From Pseudorasbora parva (Eukaryota; Chordata; Actinopteri; Cypriniformes; Gobionidae), in contig NC_090184.1 of assembly GCF_024679245.1 (NCBI RefSeq), forward strand, positions 15,028,144-15,092,143: DNA of 64,000 nucleotides. Direction: 5' to 3'. The notes beneath the pieces are model-generated. The model ran no database searches. It saw nothing but the letters and a program-made list of their open reading frames with translations, and was not told the DNA's origin. Numbering within the stretch: position 1 is the stretch's first letter; the number at the start of each line of letters is the position of its first letter. Shown here one piece after another: positions 1 to 7,956 of this stretch. The position numbers and the translations under genes were made by a program.

Positions 1-6
1 GTTTGT

Positions 7-37
7 TCATGATGTGGTTCTTTCACTGCCATCATGA
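7..37 (+). repeat. Conserved 8-bp stem at the unit start
   Basis: TCATGATG (7-14) and CATCATGA (30-37) form a perfect stem with a 15-nt loop. The arrangement recurs at the start of every unit with changes mostly in the loop (TTCTTTC or TTCTGTC). Unit 12 has one stem mismatch (TCATGAGG). No miR-430 seed lies in it. Function unknown; a structural element of the primary transcript is possible. Confidence 0.6.
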
Positions 38-94
38 CAAAAACCTAGCCAGAGTAAACTCTAGAGGGTGCTGTTTACCTAGAGTCTTGGTCTG

Positions 95-191
95 CCACTC
101 TCTGGTTTTGTACTTAGTGAATGTCTTTGCTTCCAACTTGTATCTTGCATCCAACTTGTACCTTGTAAGTGCTACCAACCTGGGACAACAT
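95..191 (+). ncRNA. hp1: divergent miR-430-like hairpin with long loop (unit 1)
   Basis: The 3' arm starts at 166 with UAAGUGCUACCAACCUGGGA, a canonical seed with an unusual tail. The 5' arm is 99-116 (TCTCTGGTTTTGTACTTA). Pairing is TCTC, GGTT, GTA, C and TTA blocks separated by small bulges, weaker than in the other hairpins. The terminal loop is about 45 nt and contains an 18-bp tandem duplication (copies of TCCAACTTGTAYCTTG at about 133 and 151); without it the loop would be about 27 nt. It recurs in every unit 165 nt after the unit start. It could be a decaying copy, since a long loop and weak stem may reduce processing. Confidence 0.5.
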
Positions 192-259
192 TTGGGACAG
201 CCTGGGAAAGCATCCTCATCTGCAGTCATGTTCCTGCCATCTTGACTGCAGATCAGTTG

Positions 260-330
260 ATATCTACTCTAACTTTAGCATGTTTCTTTTCAACCAAAGT
301 AGAAAGTGCTATCAAGTTGGGGTAAATATT
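260..330 (+). ncRNA. mir430b-like: hp2: miR-430b-like precursor (unit 1)
   Basis: The mature-like strand begins at 303 with AAAGUGCUAUCAAGUUGGGG. The 5' arm (266-286) includes CTCTAACTTTAGCATGTTTC, which pairs through AACTT, TAGCA and TTTC with small internal loops. The loop is TTTTCAACCAAAGTAG. The non-seed part matches what I recall of zebrafish miR-430b. The same hairpin recurs 302 nt after each unit start, and a second copy (hp6) with a slightly different 5' arm closes each unit. This is one of the two best-supported precursors in the unit. Confidence 0.9.
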
Positions 331-395
331 TCCTGTCTGACTCCCCTGTGTCCATGGTTTTTATTCAGATCCCTTACATTTTCAGACCCCTTCTA

Positions 396-455
396 GATGA
401 CTACAAATAGAAGCATTCCTGATTAATAATAAGTGCTTCTCTTTAGCACAATAAA
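396..455 (+). ncRNA. mir430c-like: hp3: miR-430c-like precursor with altered 3' end (unit 1)
   Basis: The mature-like strand begins at 430 with UAAGUGCUUCUCUUUAGCAC. It equals the c form through base 15 and then diverges. The 5' arm (401-420) includes AAATAGAAGCATTCC, pairing AAA and AGAAGCA with the 3' arm; the loop is short (TGATTAATAA). Two lineages of units alter this hairpin: a 14-nt deletion just after it in L' and X units, and a local rearrangement in units 2 and 5. Units 3 and 12 have A instead of U as the first mature base. Confidence 0.8.
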
Positions 456-577
456 GTTAGCATCCTGAGGCCTATGCTTTAAAATGACTCTTTTCTAAAT
501 TCAGCGGGATGTTCTTGAGTCCCACAGAGTTTCAGGCTATCAACTGGACAAGATTTGCTGCTACTACTACTCTCACT

Positions 578-647
578 CTCGGTACCCTCACAATGGCACT
601 GACTTGTCTGTTATATTTAGTAAGTGCTATTTGTTGGGGTAGTTTCA
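578..647 (+). ncRNA. mir430a-like: hp4: miR-430a/i-like precursor (unit 1)
   Basis: The mature-like strand begins at 621 with UAAGUGCUAUUUGUUGGGGU followed by AG. The 5' arm, 583-602 (TACCCTCACAATGGCACTGA), is complementary over nearly its whole length, with mismatches only at one position in CCCTC and in AATGG. The loop is CTTGTCTGTTATATTTAG. This is the strongest stem in the unit. The non-seed part resembles the longer a/i-type fish miR-430. In X units the first copy of this hairpin is broken after its 5' arm. In units 16 and 18 the mature strand has lost one G. Confidence 0.9.
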
Positions 648-738
648 AGTGATCAGTGCTTCAAGAGAAAACTTCCTTCTGGAACTCCACAATACGTTGT
701 CCATGAAATTGCTATGTAATTACAAAGTTCTACACATT

Positions 739-805
739 AAGATTACTTCAAATGGGAGCATTGATTGGTCCTGTGTTCATAAGTGCTTCTCTTTGGGGTG
801 GTTTT
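739..805 (+). ncRNA. mir430c: hp5: miR-430c precursor (unit 1)
   Basis: The mature strand begins at 780 and reads UAAGUGCUUCUCUUUGGGGU, identical to zebrafish miR-430c as I remember it. The 5' arm (744-763, TACTTCAAATGGGAGCATTG) pairs through CAAA, the G/A-rich centre and AGCA. The loop is ATTGGTCCTGTGTTCA. The mature sequence is invariant in all units I read; only the flank after GGGGT varies (GGTTTT, AGTTTT or AGATTT), which fits constraint on the processed strand. It lies 159 nt after hp4 in nearly every unit. Confidence 0.93.
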
Positions 806-894
806 AATGAGGAAGTGAGCTACAGGCAAGACTTAGCCTCTGTTCAATACAAGTTCAATACAAAATTCCATTTTCAGTCAACCTAATATGGTAA

Positions 895-902
895 ACAATT
901 GT
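895..902. promoter_or_regulatory. SOX-like palindrome ACAATTGT (unit 1; one per unit)
   Basis: ACAATTGT places two SOX cores (ACAAT) in opposite orientation. It begins 115 nt after the 5' end of hp5 in the units checked (895, 2349, 42724, 63862), and I find one in each of the 46 units. SoxB1 proteins take part in genome activation in fish, so a regulatory role is plausible. A palindrome this short could be chance copied by the array. Confidence 0.35.
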
Positions 903-987
903 ACCTATGCCTCTAACATTTGTTTAAGTGATAACAGTTAAAAGTCATGTTTTAGTTCATTTTCATCTTGACTGTAAGTATATGTTG

Positions 988-1057
988 ATATCTACTCTAA
1001 CTCTAGCATCTTTCTTTTCAAACAAAGTAGAAAGTGCTATCAAGTTGGGGTAAATAT
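988..1057 (+). ncRNA. mir430b-like: hp6: second miR-430b-like precursor (unit 1)
   Basis: The mature-like strand begins at 1031 with AAAGUGCUAUCAAGUUGGGG, identical to that of hp2. The 5' arm (994-1014) reads CTCTAACTCTAGCATCTTTC and so differs from hp2 at two places; the loop has CAAAC instead of CAACC. hp2 and hp6 are therefore an old duplication within the unit, kept apart by distinctive arms. Units 2, 9 and 11 carry a seed change here (AAGUACU). Confidence 0.9.
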
Positions 1058-1128
1058 TTACTGACTGGCTTCCCTATGTCCATGTTTTTTTTTACATTTT
1101 CAAATCCCTAATATTGAAAAAATCATCA

Positions 1129-1195
1129 TGGATCATTACAAATATAAGTATTCCTGATACTATGTAAGAATAAGCGCTTCTCTTGTGGACAGCCA
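1129..1195 (+). ncRNA. hp7: miR-430-like precursor with changed seed (unit 1)
   Basis: The 3' arm begins at 1171 with UAAGCGCUUCUCUUGUGGAC. The 5' arm (1135-1153) includes ACAAATATAAGTATT and pairs along most of the arm; the loop is CCTGATACTATGTAAGAA. The body resembles miR-430c, but the seed is AAGCGCU here, AAGAGCU in 28 of the 45 complete copies and canonical AAGUGCU in two (units 13 and 22). The stem is kept in every unit, so the hairpin may still be processed with altered targeting, or it may be a fading copy. Confidence 0.6.
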
Positions 1196-1596
1196 TGTTG
1201 GTGTTTGTTCATGATGTGGTTCTTTCACTGCCATCATGACAAAAGCCTAGCCAGAGTAAACTCTGGAGGGTGCTGTTTACCTAGAGTCGTGGTCTGCCAC
1301 TCTCTGGTTTTGTACTTAGTGAATGTCTTTGCTTCCAACTTGTATCTTGCATCCAACTTGTACCTTGTAAGTGCTACCAACCTGGGACAACATTTGGGAC
1401 AGCCTGGGACAGCATCCTCATCTGCAGTCATGTTCCTGCCATCTTAACTGCAAATCAGTTGATATCTACTCTTACTTTAGCATGTTTCTTTTCAACCAAA
1501 GTAGAAAGTGCTATCAAGTTGGGGTAAATATTTCCTGTCTGACTCCCCTGTGTCCATGGTTTTTATTCAGATCCCTTACATTTTCAGACCCCTTAT

Positions 1597-1675
1597 AGAT
1601 GACTACAAAGAGAAGCATTCCTGATTAATAATAAGTGCTTCTCTTATTATCGATTAATAATAAGTGCATCCTGAG
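1597..1675 (+). ncRNA. Rearranged hp3 with duplicated seed (unit 2)
   Basis: In units 2 and 5 the sequence after UAAGUGCUUCUCUU is replaced by ATTATC plus a second copy of GATTAATAATAAGTGC, so the 16-nt loop-seed stretch occurs twice (about 1623 and 1651). The new join forms a near palindrome around ATCGAT (TTATTATCGATTAATAA). This looks like a fold-back template switch. The first seed can still pair with its 5' arm but has lost the usual 3' tail. Confidence 0.7.
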
Positions 1676-1720
1676 GCCTATGCTTTAAAATGACTATTTT
1701 CTATATTCAGCGGGATGTTC

Positions 1721-1971
1721 ATGAGTGTTGTATTTGCATGAATTGCTTAAAATGTGTGAAAAGTCCAGCCATGTTGGAAGAAAAGCTGAGTCGTTCCAAA
1801 GATGCAAACTGGGCAATCAAAACTTAATGGGCTTACAGAAGTGTCAACGGCCATGACACAGCCGAGGGGGCATGGACACACTTATATTGAGTGCTGGTTA
1901 ACCACTTGGCTCAGACAAGCTCTTCCTAAAAGCAGGCAACATGCTCCATGGATGCCCCATGGATCTCGTCG
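1721..1971 (+). promoter_or_regulatory. Long-unit segment with POU octamer (first copy, unit 2)
   Basis: This stretch of about 250 bp lies between GGGATGTTC and CCTACAGAG and is what distinguishes L from S units; S units have only a short TTGAGTCC join there. It carries no stem-loop with a miR-430 seed. It contains a perfect octamer ATTTGCAT (1732-1739), a TATA-like TTATATT (1882-1888), the palindrome GGTTAACC and a doubled CCATGGAT. Being hairpin-free, unit-specific and octamer-bearing, it is my best candidate for a promoter or enhancer. Pou5f3, which binds the octamer, is a main activator of zygotic miR-430 in zebrafish. Its 25 copies are given with the units. Confidence 0.5.
1732..1739 (-). 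promoter_or_regulatory. POU octamer (ATGCAAAT on the minus strand)
   Basis: A perfect octamer. Identical sites start at 3180, 5834, 10884, 13536, 17389, 20036, 22684, 25318, 27952, 29753, 32387, 35021, 38025, 39473, 42107, 44976, 46778, 49412, 51214, 53863, 55311, 56760, 60597 and 63245. That is 25 copies without a mismatch, one in every long-type unit and none that I saw in short units. Confidence 0.6.
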
Positions 1972-2440
1972 GGTCCTACAGAGTTTCAGGCTATCAACTG
2001 GACAAGATTTGCAGCTATTACTACTCTCACTCTCGGTACCCTCACAATGGCACTGACTCGTCTGTTGTATTTGGTAAGTGCTATTTGTTGGGGTAGTTTC
2101 AAGTGATCAGTGCTTCAAGAGACAACTGCCTTCTGGAACTTCACAATACGTTGTCCGTGAAATGGCTATGTAATTACAAAATTCTACACATTAAGATTAC
2201 TTCAAATGGGAGCATTGATTGGTCCTGTGTTCATAAGTGCTTCTCTTTGGGGTAGTTTTAATGAGGAAGTGAGCTACAGGCAAGACTTAGCCTCTGTTTA
2301 ATACAAGTTCTATACAAAATTCCATTTTCAGTCAACCTAATATTGTAAACAATTGTACCTATGCCTCTAACATTTTTTTAAGTGATAACAGTTAAAGCCA
2401 TGTTTCAGTTCATTTTCATCTTGACTGTAAGTATATGTTG

Positions 2441-2510
2441 ATATCTACTCTAACTCTAGCATCTTTCTTTTCAAACAAAGTAGAAAGTACTATCAAGTTG
2501 GGGTAAATAT
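2441..2510 (+). ncRNA. hp6 seed variant AAGUACU (unit 2)
   Basis: The mature-like strand starts at 2484 with AAAGUACUAUCAAGUUGGGG, a G-to-A change at the centre of the seed. The same base is found in units 9 (11640) and 11 (14292), which also share the downstream ACTCACTGAC. The variant therefore spread by duplication or conversion. The stem is otherwise intact. Confidence 0.8.
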
Positions 2511-2654
2511 TTACTCACTGACTTCCCTGTGTCCATGTTTTTTTTAAATTTTCAAATCCCTTATATTTAAAAAATCATCATGGATCATTACAAATATAAG
2601 TAGTTCTGATACTATGTAAAAATAAGAGCTTCTCTTGTGGACAGCCATATTGGT

Positions 2655-4102
2655 GTTTGTTCATGATGTGGTTCTTTCACTGCCATCATGACAAAAACCT
2701 AGCCAGAGTAAACTCTAGAGGGTGCTGTTTACCTAGAGTCTTGGTCTGCCACTCTCTGGTTTTGTACTTAGTGAATGTCTTTGCTTCCAACTTGTATCTT
2801 GCATCCAACTTGTACCTTGTAAGTGCTACCAACCTGGGACAACATTTGGGACAGCCTGGGAAAGCATCCTCATCTGCAGTCATGTTCCTGCCATCTTGAC
2901 TGCAAATCAGTTGATATCTACTCTAACTTTAGCATGTTTCTTTTCAACCAAAGTAGAAAGTGCTATCAAGTTGGGGTAAATATTTCCTGTCTGACTCCCC
3001 TGTGTCCATGGTTTTTATTCAGATCCCTTACATTTTCAGACCCCTTCTAGATGACTACAAATAGAAGCATTCCTGATTAATAAAAAGTGCTTCTCTTTAG
3101 CACAATAAAGTTAGCATCCTGAGGCCTATGCTTTAAAATGACTCTTTTCTAAATTCAGCGGGATGTTCATGAGTGTTGTATTTGCATGAATTGCTTAAAA
3201 TGTGTGAAAAGTCCAGCCATGTTGGAAGAAAAGCTGAGTCGTTCCAAAGATGCAAACTGGGCAATCAAAACTTAATGGGCTTACAGAAGTGTCAACGGCC
3301 ATGACACAGCCGAGGGGGCATGGACACACTTATATTGAGTGCTGGTTAACCACTTGGCTCAGACAAGCTCTTCCTAAAAGCAGGCAACATGCTCCATGGA
3401 TGCCCCATGGATCTCGTCGGGTCCTACAGAGTTTCAGGCTATCAACGGGACAAGATTTGCAGCTATTACTACTCTCACTCTCGGTACCCTCACAATGGCA
3501 CTGACTCGTCTGTTGTATTTGGTAAGTGCTATTTGTTGGGGTAGTTTCAAGTGATCAGTGCTTCAAGAGACAACTGCCTTCTGGAACTTCACAATACGTT
3601 GTCCGTGAAATGGCTATGTAATTACAAAATTCTACACATTAAGATTACTTCAAATGGGAGCATTGATTGGTCCTGTGTTCATAAGTGCTTCTCTTTGGGG
3701 TGGTTTTAATGAGGAAGTGAGCTACAGGCAAGACTTAGCCTCTGTTTAATACAAGTTCTATACAAAATTCCATTTTCAGTCAACCTAATATTGTAAACAA
3801 TTGTACCTATGCCTCTAACATTTGTTTAAGTGATAACAGTTAAAGCCATGTTTCAGTTCATTTTCATCTTGACTGTAAGTATATGTTGATATCTACTCTA
3901 ACTCTAGCATCTTTCTTTTCAAACAAAGTAGAAAGTGCTATCAAGTTGGGGTAAATATTTACTGACTGACTTCCCTGTGTCCATGTTTTTTTTAAATTTT
4001 CAAATCCCTTATATTTAAAAAATCATCATGGATCATTACAAATATAAGTAGTTCTGATACTATGTAAAAATAAGAGCTTCTCTTGTGGACAGCCATATTG
4101 GT
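2655..4102 (+). repeat. Array unit 3, long
   Basis: Mature-like 5' ends: hp1 2820, hp2 2957, hp3 3084 (first base A), hp4 3523, hp5 3682, hp6 3932, hp7 4071 (AAGAGCU). Octamer at 3180. The left third matches short units 1 and 4 (CTGGGAAAGC after hp1), while the middle is of long type. Confidence 0.95.
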
Positions 4103-5304
4103 GTTTGTTCATGATGTGGTTCTTTCACTGCCATCATGACAAAAACCTAGCCAGAGTAAACTCTAGAGGGTGCTGTTTACCTAGAGTCTTGGTCTGCCAC
4201 TCTCTGGTTTTGTACTTAGTGAATGTCTTTGCTTCCAACTTGTATCTTGCATCCAACTTGTACCTTGTAAGTGCTACCAACCTGGGACAACATTTGGGAC
4301 AGCCTGGGAAAGCATCCTCATCTGCAGTCATGTTCCTGCCATCTTGACTGCAGATCAGTTGATATCTACTCTAACTTTAGCATGTTTCTTTTCAACCAAA
4401 GTAGAAAGTGCTATCAAGTTGGGGTAAATATTTCCTGTCTGACTCCCCTGTGTCCATGGTTTTTATTCAGATCCCTTACATTTTCAGACCCCTTCTAGAT
4501 GACTACAAATAGAAGCATTCCTGATTAATAATAAGTGCTTCTCTTTAGCACAATAAAGTTAGCATCCTGAGGCCTATGCTTTAAAATGACTCTTTTCTAA
4601 ATTCAGCGGGATGTTCTTGAGTCCCACAGAGTTTCAGGCTATCAACTGGACAAGATTTGCTGCTACTACTACTCTCACTCTCGGTACCCTCACAATGGCA
4701 CTGACTTGTCTGTTATATTTAGTAAGTGCTATTTGTTGGGGTAGTTTCAAGTGATCAGTGCTTCAAGAGAAAACTTCCTTCTGGAACTCCACAATACGTT
4801 GTCCATGAAATTGCTATGTAATTACAAAGTTCTACACATTAAGATTACTTCAAATGGGAGCATTGATTGGTCCTGTGTTCATAAGTGCTTCTCTTTGGGG
4901 TGGTTTTAATGAGGAAGTGAGCTACAGGCAAGACTTAGCCTCTGTTCAATACAAGTTCAATACAAAATTCCATTTTCAGTCAACCTAATATGGTAAACAA
5001 TTGTACCTATGCCTCTAACATTTGTTTAAGTGATAACAGTTAAAAGTCATGTTTTAGTTCATTTTCATCTTGACTGTAAGTATATGTTGATATCTACTCT
5101 AACTCTAGCATCTTTCTTTTCAAACAAAGTAGAAAGTGCTATCAAGTTGGGGTAAATATTTACTGACTGGCTTCCCTATGTCCATGTTTTTTTTTACATT
5201 TTCAAATCCCTAATATTGAAAAAATCATCATGGATCATTACAAATATAAGTATTCCTGATACTATGTAAGAATAAGCGCTTCTCTTGTGGACAGCCATGT
5301 TGGT
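4103..5304 (+). repeat. Array unit 4, short
   Basis: Mature-like 5' ends: hp1 4268, hp2 4405, hp3 4532, hp4 4723, hp5 4882, hp6 5133, hp7 5273 (AAGCGCU). Near-identical copy of unit 1. Confidence 0.95.
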
Positions 5305-6756
5305 GTTTGTTCATGATGTGGTTCTTTCACTGCCATCATGACAAAAGCCTAGCCAGAGTAAACTCTGGAGGGTGCTGTTTACCTAGAGTCGTGGTCTGCC
5401 ACTCTCTGGTTTTGTACTTAGTGAATGTCTTTGCTTCCAACTTGTATCTTGCATCCAACTTGTACCTTGTAAGTGCTACCAACCTGGGACAACATTTGGG
5501 ACAGCCTGGGACAGCATCCTCATCTGCAGTCATGTTCCTGCCATCTTGACTGCAAATCAGTTGATATCTACTCTTACTTTAGCATGTTTCTTTTCAACCA
5601 AAGTAGAAAGTGCTATCAAGTTGGGGTAAATATTTCCTGTCTGACTCCCCTGTGTCCATGGTTTTTATTCAGATCCCTTACATTTTCAGACCCCTTATAG
5701 ATGACTACAAAGAGAAGCATTCCTGATTAATAATAAGTGCTTCTCTTATTATCGATTAATAATAAGTGCATCCTGAGGCCTATGCTTTAAAATGACTCTT
5801 TTCTATATTCAGCGGGATGTTCATGAGTGTTGTATTTGCATGAATTGCTTAAAATGTGTGAAAAATCCAGCGATGTTGGAAGAAAAGCTGAGTCGTTCCA
5901 AAGATGAAAACTGGGCAATCAAAACTTAATGGGCTTACAGAAGTGTCAACGGCCATGACACAGCCAAGGGGGCATGGACACACTTATATTGAGTGCTGGT
6001 TAACCACATGGCTCAGACAAGCTCTTCCTAAAAGCAGGCAACATGCTCCATGGATGCCCCATGGATCTCGTCGGGTCCTACAGAGTTTCAGGCAATCAAC
6101 TGGACAAGATTTGCAGCTATTACTACTCTCACTCTCGGTACCCTCACAATGGCACTGACTCGTCTGTTGTATTTGGTAAGTGCTATTTGTTGGGGTAGTT
6201 TCTAGTGATCAGTGCTTCAAGAGACAACTGCCTTCTGGAACTTCACAATATGTTGTCCGTGAAATGGCTATGTAATTACAAAATTCTACACATTAAGATT
6301 ACTTCAAATGGGAGCATTGATTGGTCCTGTGTTCATAAGTGCTTCTCTTTGGGGTGGTTTTAATGAGGAAGTGAGCTACAGGCAAGACTTAGCCTCTGTT
6401 CAATACAAGTTCTATACAAAATTCCATTTTCAGTCAACCTAATATTGTAAACAATTGTACCTATGCCTCTAACATTTTTTTAAGTGATAACAGTTAAAGC
6501 CATCTTTCAGTTCATTTTCATCTTGACTGTAAGTATATGTTGATATCTACTCTAACTCTAGCATCTTTCTTTTCAAACAAAGTAGAAAGTGCTATCAAGT
6601 TGGGGTAAATATTTACTGACTGACTTCCCTGTGTCCATGTTTTTTTAAAATTTTCAAATCCCTTATATTTAAAAAATCATCATGGATCATTACAAATATA
6701 AGTATTTCTGATACTATGTAAGAATAAGAGCTTCTCTTGTGGACAGCCATATTGGT
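5305..6756 (+). repeat. Array unit 5, long
   Basis: Mature-like 5' ends: hp1 5470, hp2 5607, hp3 5734 (rearranged as in unit 2), hp4 6177, hp5 6336, hp6 6586 (normal seed), hp7 6725 (AAGAGCU). Octamer at 5834. From the octamer onward it follows the L' type (AATCCAGC, TTCTAGTG after hp4), so it is a left unit-2 / right L' recombinant. Confidence 0.95.
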
Positions 6757-7956
6757 GTTTGTTCATGATGTGGTTCTTTCACTGCCATCATGACAAAAAC
6801 CTAGCCAGAGTAAACTCTAGAGGGTGCTGTTTACCTAGAGTCTTGGTCTGCCACTCTCTGGTTTTGTACTTAGTGAATGTCTTTGCTTCCAACTTGTATC
6901 TTGCATCCAACTTGCACCTTGTAAGTGCTACCAACCTGGGACAACATTTGGGACAGCCTGGGACAGCATCCTCATCTGCAGTCATGTTCCTGCCATCTTG
7001 ACTGCAAATCAGTTGATATCTACTCTAACTTTAGCATGTTTCTTTTCAACCAAAGTAGAAAGTGCTATCAAGTTGGGGTAAATATTTCCTGTCTGACTCC
7101 CCTGTGTCCATGGTTTTTATTCAGATCCCTTACATTTTCAGACCCCTTCTAGATGACTACAAATAGAAGCATTCCTGATTAATAATAAGTGCTTCTCTTT
7201 AGCACAATAAAGTTAGCATCCTGAGGCCTATGCTTTAAAATGACTCTTTTCTAAATTTAGCGGGATGTTCTTGAGTCCCACAGAGTTTCAGGCTATCAAC
7301 TGGACAAGATTTGCTGCTACTACTACTCTCACTCTCGGTACCCTCACAATAGCACTGACTTGTCTGTTGTATTTGGTAAGTGCTATTTGTTGGGGTAGTT
7401 TCAAGTGATCAGTGCTTCAAGAGAAAACTTCCTTCTGGAACTCCACAATACGTTGTCCATGAAATGGCTATGTAATTACAAAGTTCTACACATTAAGATT
7501 ACTTCAAATGGGAGCATTGATTGGTCCTGTGTTCATAAGTGCTTCTCTTTGGGGTGGTTTTAATGAGGAAGTGAGCTACAGGCAAGACTTAGCCTCTGTT
7601 CAATACAAGTTCAATACAAAATTCCATTTTCAGTCAACCTAATATGGTAAACAATTGTACCTATGCCTCTAACATTTGTTTAAGTGATAACAGTTAAAGC
7701 CATGTTTCAGTTCATTTTCATCTTGACTGTAAGTATATGTTGATATCTACTCTAACTCTAGCATCTTTCTTTTCAAACAAAGTAGAAAGTGCTATCAAGT
7801 TGGGGTAAATATTTACTGACTGACTTCCCTGTGTCCATGTTTTTTTAAAATTTTCAAATCCCTTATATTTAAAAAATCATCATGGATCATTACAAATATA
7901 AGTATTTCTGATACTATGTAAGAATAAGAGCTTCTCTTGTGGACAGCCATATTGGT
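6757..7956 (+). repeat. Array unit 6, short
   Basis: Mature-like 5' ends: hp1 6922, hp2 7059, hp3 7186, hp4 7377, hp5 7536, hp6 7786, hp7 7925 (AAGAGCU). It reads the same as unit 7 for more than 1 kb; the two separate only after hp6. Confidence 0.95.

Larger units (their letters stand above)
1..1202 (+). repeat. Array unit 1, short
   Basis: Mature-like 5' ends: hp1 166, hp2 303, hp3 430, hp4 621, hp5 780, hp6 1031, hp7 1171 (seed AAGCGCU). It is almost identical to unit 4 (offset 4102), sharing TTAAAAGTCATG between hp5 and hp6, which pushes hp6 one base further than usual. Confidence 0.95.
1203..2654 (+). repeat. Array unit 2, long
   Basis: Mature-like 5' ends: hp1 1368, hp2 1505, hp3 1632 (rearranged, seed duplicated), hp4 2075, hp5 2234, hp6 2484 (AAGUACU), hp7 2623 (AAGAGCU). 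Octamer at 1732. Closest relative is unit 5 for the hp3 rearrangement, but units 9 and 11 for the hp6 variant, so it is a mosaic. Confidence 0.95.

Noticed and set aside
3..245. Conserved open frames of 80, 75 and 65 codons at the start of every unit
   Set aside because: They overlap on both strands, begin mostly with TTG or GTG, and cover hp1 to hp3. They are open only because the array is homogenised; single-base changes alter or break them in some units (units 15, 42, 43).
650..675. Possible eighth hairpin at GATCAGTGCTTCAAGAG
   Set aside because: It has a GTGCTT core, but I found no upstream arm that pairs with it; TGATCA is merely a short palindrome.
1886..1906. GAGTGCTGG in the long segment as a degenerate miR-430 seed
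   Set aside because: The surrounding inverted repeat (TGAG...CTCA around GGTTAACC) does not form a microRNA-like stem with the seed in the 3' arm.
1802..2056. 84-codon frame in each long unit
   Set aside because: It lies across the long segment and the hp4 5' arm, is destroyed by small indels in units 9, 11 and 14, and resembles no protein I know. The 60-61-codon frames at X junctions and the 74-codon frames in units 16 and 18 are by-products of the joins and the hp4 deletion.
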